From: Theocolax elegans
Lineage: Eukaryota; Arthropoda; Insecta; Hymenoptera; Cerocephalidae
Direction of reading: 5' to 3'
Assembly: GCA_026168455.1 (NCBI GenBank)
Contig: JANSJX010000053.1
Span: forward strand, 1-64,000
DNA: 64,000 nucleotides
Shown here: positions 60,600 to 64,000 of the stretch, one piece after another
How the letters are laid out: the number at the start of each line of letters is the position of its first letter
How positions within the stretch are numbered: the first letter of the stretch is position 1
Translations under genes and position numbers: made by a program
Notes under the pieces: model-generated
Told to the model about the DNA's origin: nothing
The model's database searches: none
What the model saw: the letters and a program-made list of their open reading frames with translations, nothing else

Positions 60600-61871
60600 C
60601 ACCATAAGTTTTCAAATTTGGACAATTTTCCATTTCTTCACTCAGATACCCTTGTAGTAGCATTATCATTCAAACTGGTTTCAGAAGTCAATTTGTGTCT
60701 TACATCACTCAAGGAGACAAAACAATATGGACAAGGAAATGTTGATGTTGCGGTTTGTTGTCCATTAACTATTAGCAAAAGCTTGAAGTCTGCAACAAAT
60801 TTGAAAGAGATATTATTGAGTTGGATCAAGTCAAATAAAAGCTTAATATTTGCGTGAGTTTCTTTTATTCCAGGAACCACACAACAATAGCAACCTATTT
60901 ACACTAGATAGCTAACCTTTTTTGCTTAGACGACCTCCTTCAGAGTAGAGTATTCTCTTCTTGGAATTATTACAGTTAACGAAATCTTCCAGATCTTTTT
61001 CAGTATCATAATTTTCCTGCATGGAATTTTCTTCTTGTTTGGGTGAATAATTATTAGGCGTAATACACAAACTAATTTTAAAAAAATTTTGCCCTCTAGC
61101 CATCAATTTGATGCAACAGTCGCCTACTAAATTTCTACTTCCCATAACTTGTTCTACAAGTTCTTCAGCATTGGCATAGATGACAGGACGTAACTGCTTT
61201 TTTGCATCCGTTGCGCTTTCACAGTCGAATTCATAAACACCCGTTTTGTAAACATCTGTCAATTCTTTCGACTTTATCGACATATACTCTCGATAATTTT
61301 TAGAGATAGACATTTTACCAACATTACACCTTATAAAATTGATAATTTTTCTCATCTCATTTTGTGAAGCGCCTAGTTGAACTCGAAAATTATCTAAATT
61401 ATTTACGTCAAAGGCCACGTTCTTGTCAACTTCATTTATTGTGATCTTTTTACTCCGCCCAGCAGTGCTCATATTTAAATCAATATTGACCCGCCTGCCA
61501 CTTTCATCCTGATTGGATTCTACATTGCATTTTATAACATGAGTTGCAATTTGCTGTTAGATTTTCTGAGGAAGTTTTTTAACTATTTTTATGGCATTAT
61601 CCCTGAGATTTTTGCATTCATGAGCTTTACCTTTGCCAATTTCTTGAAAACATTTAATGCAATATTTTATTTTTAGTTCGAGCTTCTCTGATTTATGTGA
61701 TTCATAATATCCAGTAGAAATGTCAATTTCTTCATTTACATCCCTAAAGTTTCCTCTGCCTTTTTCAACTTTTATGTGTCCTTTGAACTGAGCAGTCAAA
61801 CATACGTAACAATTACAAGCGTTATTTAAACGAGTTTCTTTTGCCACTACTATCTCTTTGTAGTTAGGCAT
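60600..61871 (-). pseudogene. Transposon protein (SEQSG..H family), N-terminal to middle part
   Basis: From Met 61871: a CxCxxC region (NACNCYVCLTAQ, KYCIKCFQEI), a TAA at 61557-61559 with the same frame continuing, then NIDLNMSTAGRSKK, an ASQNEMRKIINFIR helical segment and GGRLSKKG. A short intron (donor AAAG/GTTAGC at about 60917, acceptor near 60865) leads to FKFVADFKLLLIVNG and the zinc-like TFPCPYCFVS, ending LKTYGDL at 60600 where the GC-rich insertion begins. The 58107-58640 part continues the protein. Confidence 0.6.
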
Positions 61872-61879
61872 AGTTTGTC

Positions 61880-63479
61880 GCGTCCCGACGAAAATTATAT
61901 TATTATTTTTCGTGAAAAGTACTGCGTAGTTTAGAATAAAATTACGGCGTAGAAGAAAAACGAAATAAGGTTGATAAAGAATAATTCTAAGTAAATGCAG
62001 TAATATAAAATATAATTTATAGAGCTAAGGGACAGATTAATTTACGAGTGTTTCAAACGAAAAAGAGACTGATAAGTAGAGTTGAAGATATCATTCGAAG
62101 CCAATACGCATATAAGCGGGATCGCTGATAGTGAGATCGAAACGAAGGGTTGCGCAAGAGTTTTTTTTTGTACTGCACTATAAAATCAATGCTCGGAGAA
62201 GAACCGGCGATGGGAAACATGAACTAGAAAATTCGAGCATTAGAAGGAAGTAATAAATAAAGCCGTTCTTTGGATAATGTCGCAGTAATAAAAGGGGGAC
62301 AGCAAATTCTCCGAATTAACTACGAAGCGATACAGAAAATGCATGGGATTCGATAATTTTTAATCACGCACATCTAACGGCCCAATCTGGTGCAAGCACA
62401 GAAAAATCGAGAACTACTTACGCAATTTCCATATAAGGCAAAGCGTAAGACAAGGACAGATGCATAGATTTTTAGGGTATATAAAGAGGACCCAGAAAAG
62501 ACACAGCCACTCTTAATTTTTCATCTAAAGCTTTCATAAGGCGAAGCTCTGCTAGTCAACTCTGATTTTTATCCGAGGGCGTGGCACTGCTACTCGGACT
62601 TTAAAGTAATACGAATTCAAAATCAAGAGAGATCTTCTATTCGGGAATCGAGACGCATCGTTGACATCTACGAGCCATAGTCAAGGAACTACGACTTCGA
62701 CATCTGGCAATCATCGGACTCTAACAGCATACACATCTAACGTCGACGCCCGCAAGTCTAGCAGGACATTATCCAGCAATTTGACACCGCTATCCACGTT
62801 CGAGGCGGACCTTCGTTCCTCACCGTATACACATATATATATCTATATATTTGGGTACTTAAGGTATATTCTTTTCGGCTATCTATACACTTGTATTATT
62901 CGTAAAGGCAAACCTGATATTTTATATTATTTCAATTACTGAACCAACCGTTTTCTCTTACAACAATTATTATTTGATACTGCAATTTATTAATAATAAT
63001 TATTCTTTGCATTGCATTTTATTTGCAATATTTACGGTTTGAATTACAATTTATTAACAATAATTCATGTTTTCAACAACAACAATTTTTAATTTAATCT
63101 GCATTTATTTATAATAATTCTTATTTTGATTATTAATTATTAATGTTTATAAAAATATAACCTTGTGTATATATTATTCTATAATTTGTTAACGTGTTCG
63201 CAGTACAATTGTTTATTTAATCAAATTTAAAATGGTTATTTAACTTAAATAATTTTATGCAATTGTTAATAAAATAGTGTAATTTTATGTGTTTTTGCCC
63301 ATTAAAAAGCTGTAAGAATTTAGTTACAGCATATTATGATGTTAACATATTTAAATAAATAATGCATGATTAATACGAAATAAAACATATATTATTTTAT
63401 TTATCCCACATTATATCGTGCATCTCTACTCTCAAAATAACTTCGCTCGCTACTCCCGGAGACGTAAGGCTAGTCCTAG
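61880..63479. other. Region between exons: moderately GC-rich block, possible LTR or promoter
   Basis: 62100-62830 is less AT-rich than its flanks and carries a strong TATA-like box (annotated). The rest (62940-63420) is AT-rich. An open frame at 62661-62942 is Ser/Thr-rich and unrecognised. It may be a solo LTR of an unrelated element in the large intron. Confidence 0.35.
62478..62486 (+). promoter_or_regulatory. TATA-box-like TATATAAAG
   Basis: Followed by GAGGACCCAGAAAAGACAC in a GC-richer context. It resembles the start-site region of LTRs, but no transcript evidence exists. Confidence 0.3.
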
Positions 63480-63785
63480 TCAAACAAGAGCGAAAGGAAC
63501 GCGATCGGTTTATTAACCATTTGCCTTCTTGTAACAGTTGGTACTTGCCGATTGAAAATTTCTTTTTCAATATCAAGTAGTGTTAAATAACAAATCCTAT
63601 ACATATGCTCACAGGATATCTTTCATCGTTTAATTCGAAATCCATAGATATAAACTTCTTTATGAGTTTTTCAGCAGATTTACTTATTAAAAATTTATCT
63701 GGTTTTTTTTTCCAAAAACAATTTTACGACCACAAGCTCCACATACTTTCTTTCTATTATCATGATGAGAATACCGAGGAGGCAT
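63480..63785 (-). pseudogene. N-terminal zinc-binding exon of a SEQSG..H-type transposon gene
   Basis: ATG at 63785 starts MPPRYSHHDNRKKVCGACGR. A run of nine A bases (minus strand) shifts frame, after which the protein continues KPDKFLISKSAEKLIKKF, NDERYPVSICIG, another slip, then LTLLDIEKEIFNRQVPTV. CxxC followed by a later CxxC-like pair suggests an N-terminal zinc domain. Same strand as, and upstream of, 57909-61871; it may be its first exon or a second copy. Confidence 0.5.
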
Positions 63786-64000
63786 TTTAAAAACGATAGT
63801 TTAAAAAATGCAACTGCAACTCGGGATGGATGGACGGCTTTTCCTCTGATGTATATATGACTTCGACATACATTTTTCGATTACGGATTTCCATGCGCCA
63901 CCTAGCGGTATCAAAATAAACTTTTAATTGTGTCATATATTTATAAAACACCAACTCTATGAAAATTAGATGATGCATTTTGAAATACGTCGGAAAAACG

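Overview
This window is eukaryotic nuclear DNA, very probably from an insect or another arthropod. It is AT-rich. Its genes are broken into short exons with GT-AG introns, and nearly all recognisable coding sequence belongs to mobile elements: an R1-clade non-LTR retrotransposon, a Ty3/gypsy element, tRNA- and 5S-derived SINEs, MITEs, foldback elements, and several DNA transposons of arthropod type. I see no bacterial-style operon, rRNA operon, CRISPR array or ordinary tRNA gene. The exact species cannot be read from the sequence.

Layout. 1-2.6 kb: C-terminal exons of a pogo/Tigger-like transposase gene, interrupted by a foldback of ~10-bp GTAC repeats. 3.6-4.5 kb: a GC-richer block of unknown nature. 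4.8-11.3 kb: a decayed plus-strand gene with a SAM domain (at least nine exons), carrying two MITEs in introns and one inside an exon. 12.23-26.58 kb: one large DNA transposon with 19-bp terminal repeats and a 4-bp TACG target duplication. It encodes a DUF7869-type protein on the minus strand. A 4.6-kb Waldo/Mino-like retrotransposon sits inside one of its introns, in a GT-rich microsatellite, and a 4.4-kb TIR-bounded block sits inside another. 26.6-27.04 kb: a full tRNA-SINE with target duplication.

27.1-31.8 kb: a second SAM-type gene followed by a tnp2/EnSpm-like transposase ORF. 31.9-33.95 kb: a palindromic transposon with two facing partial transposase copies. 35.7-38.2 kb: a second foldback element enclosing a possible hAT MITE. 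40.3-40.8 kb: a 5S-rRNA-derived SINE with an 18-bp target duplication. 42-46.3 kb: the best candidate for non-transposon coding sequence, a minus-strand series of phase-1 microexons, and further downstream a lone C-terminal RING-finger exon in compatible phase. 49.7-55.7 kb: a dead Ty3/gypsy pol with internal duplications of RT and integrase and a 910-bp TA-flanked MITE. 56-57.9 kb: inverted and tandem repeats. 57.9-63.8 kb: another minus-strand transposase-like gene, split by a GC-rich insertion of about 2 kb.

The story is layered transposition. Exon phase and reading-frame continuity across insertions let the order of several insertions be read directly. Most elements carry nonsense codons or homopolymer frameshifts, so they look dead. 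No functional pathway links the genes. All gene models are hand-read splice predictions with no transcript support.
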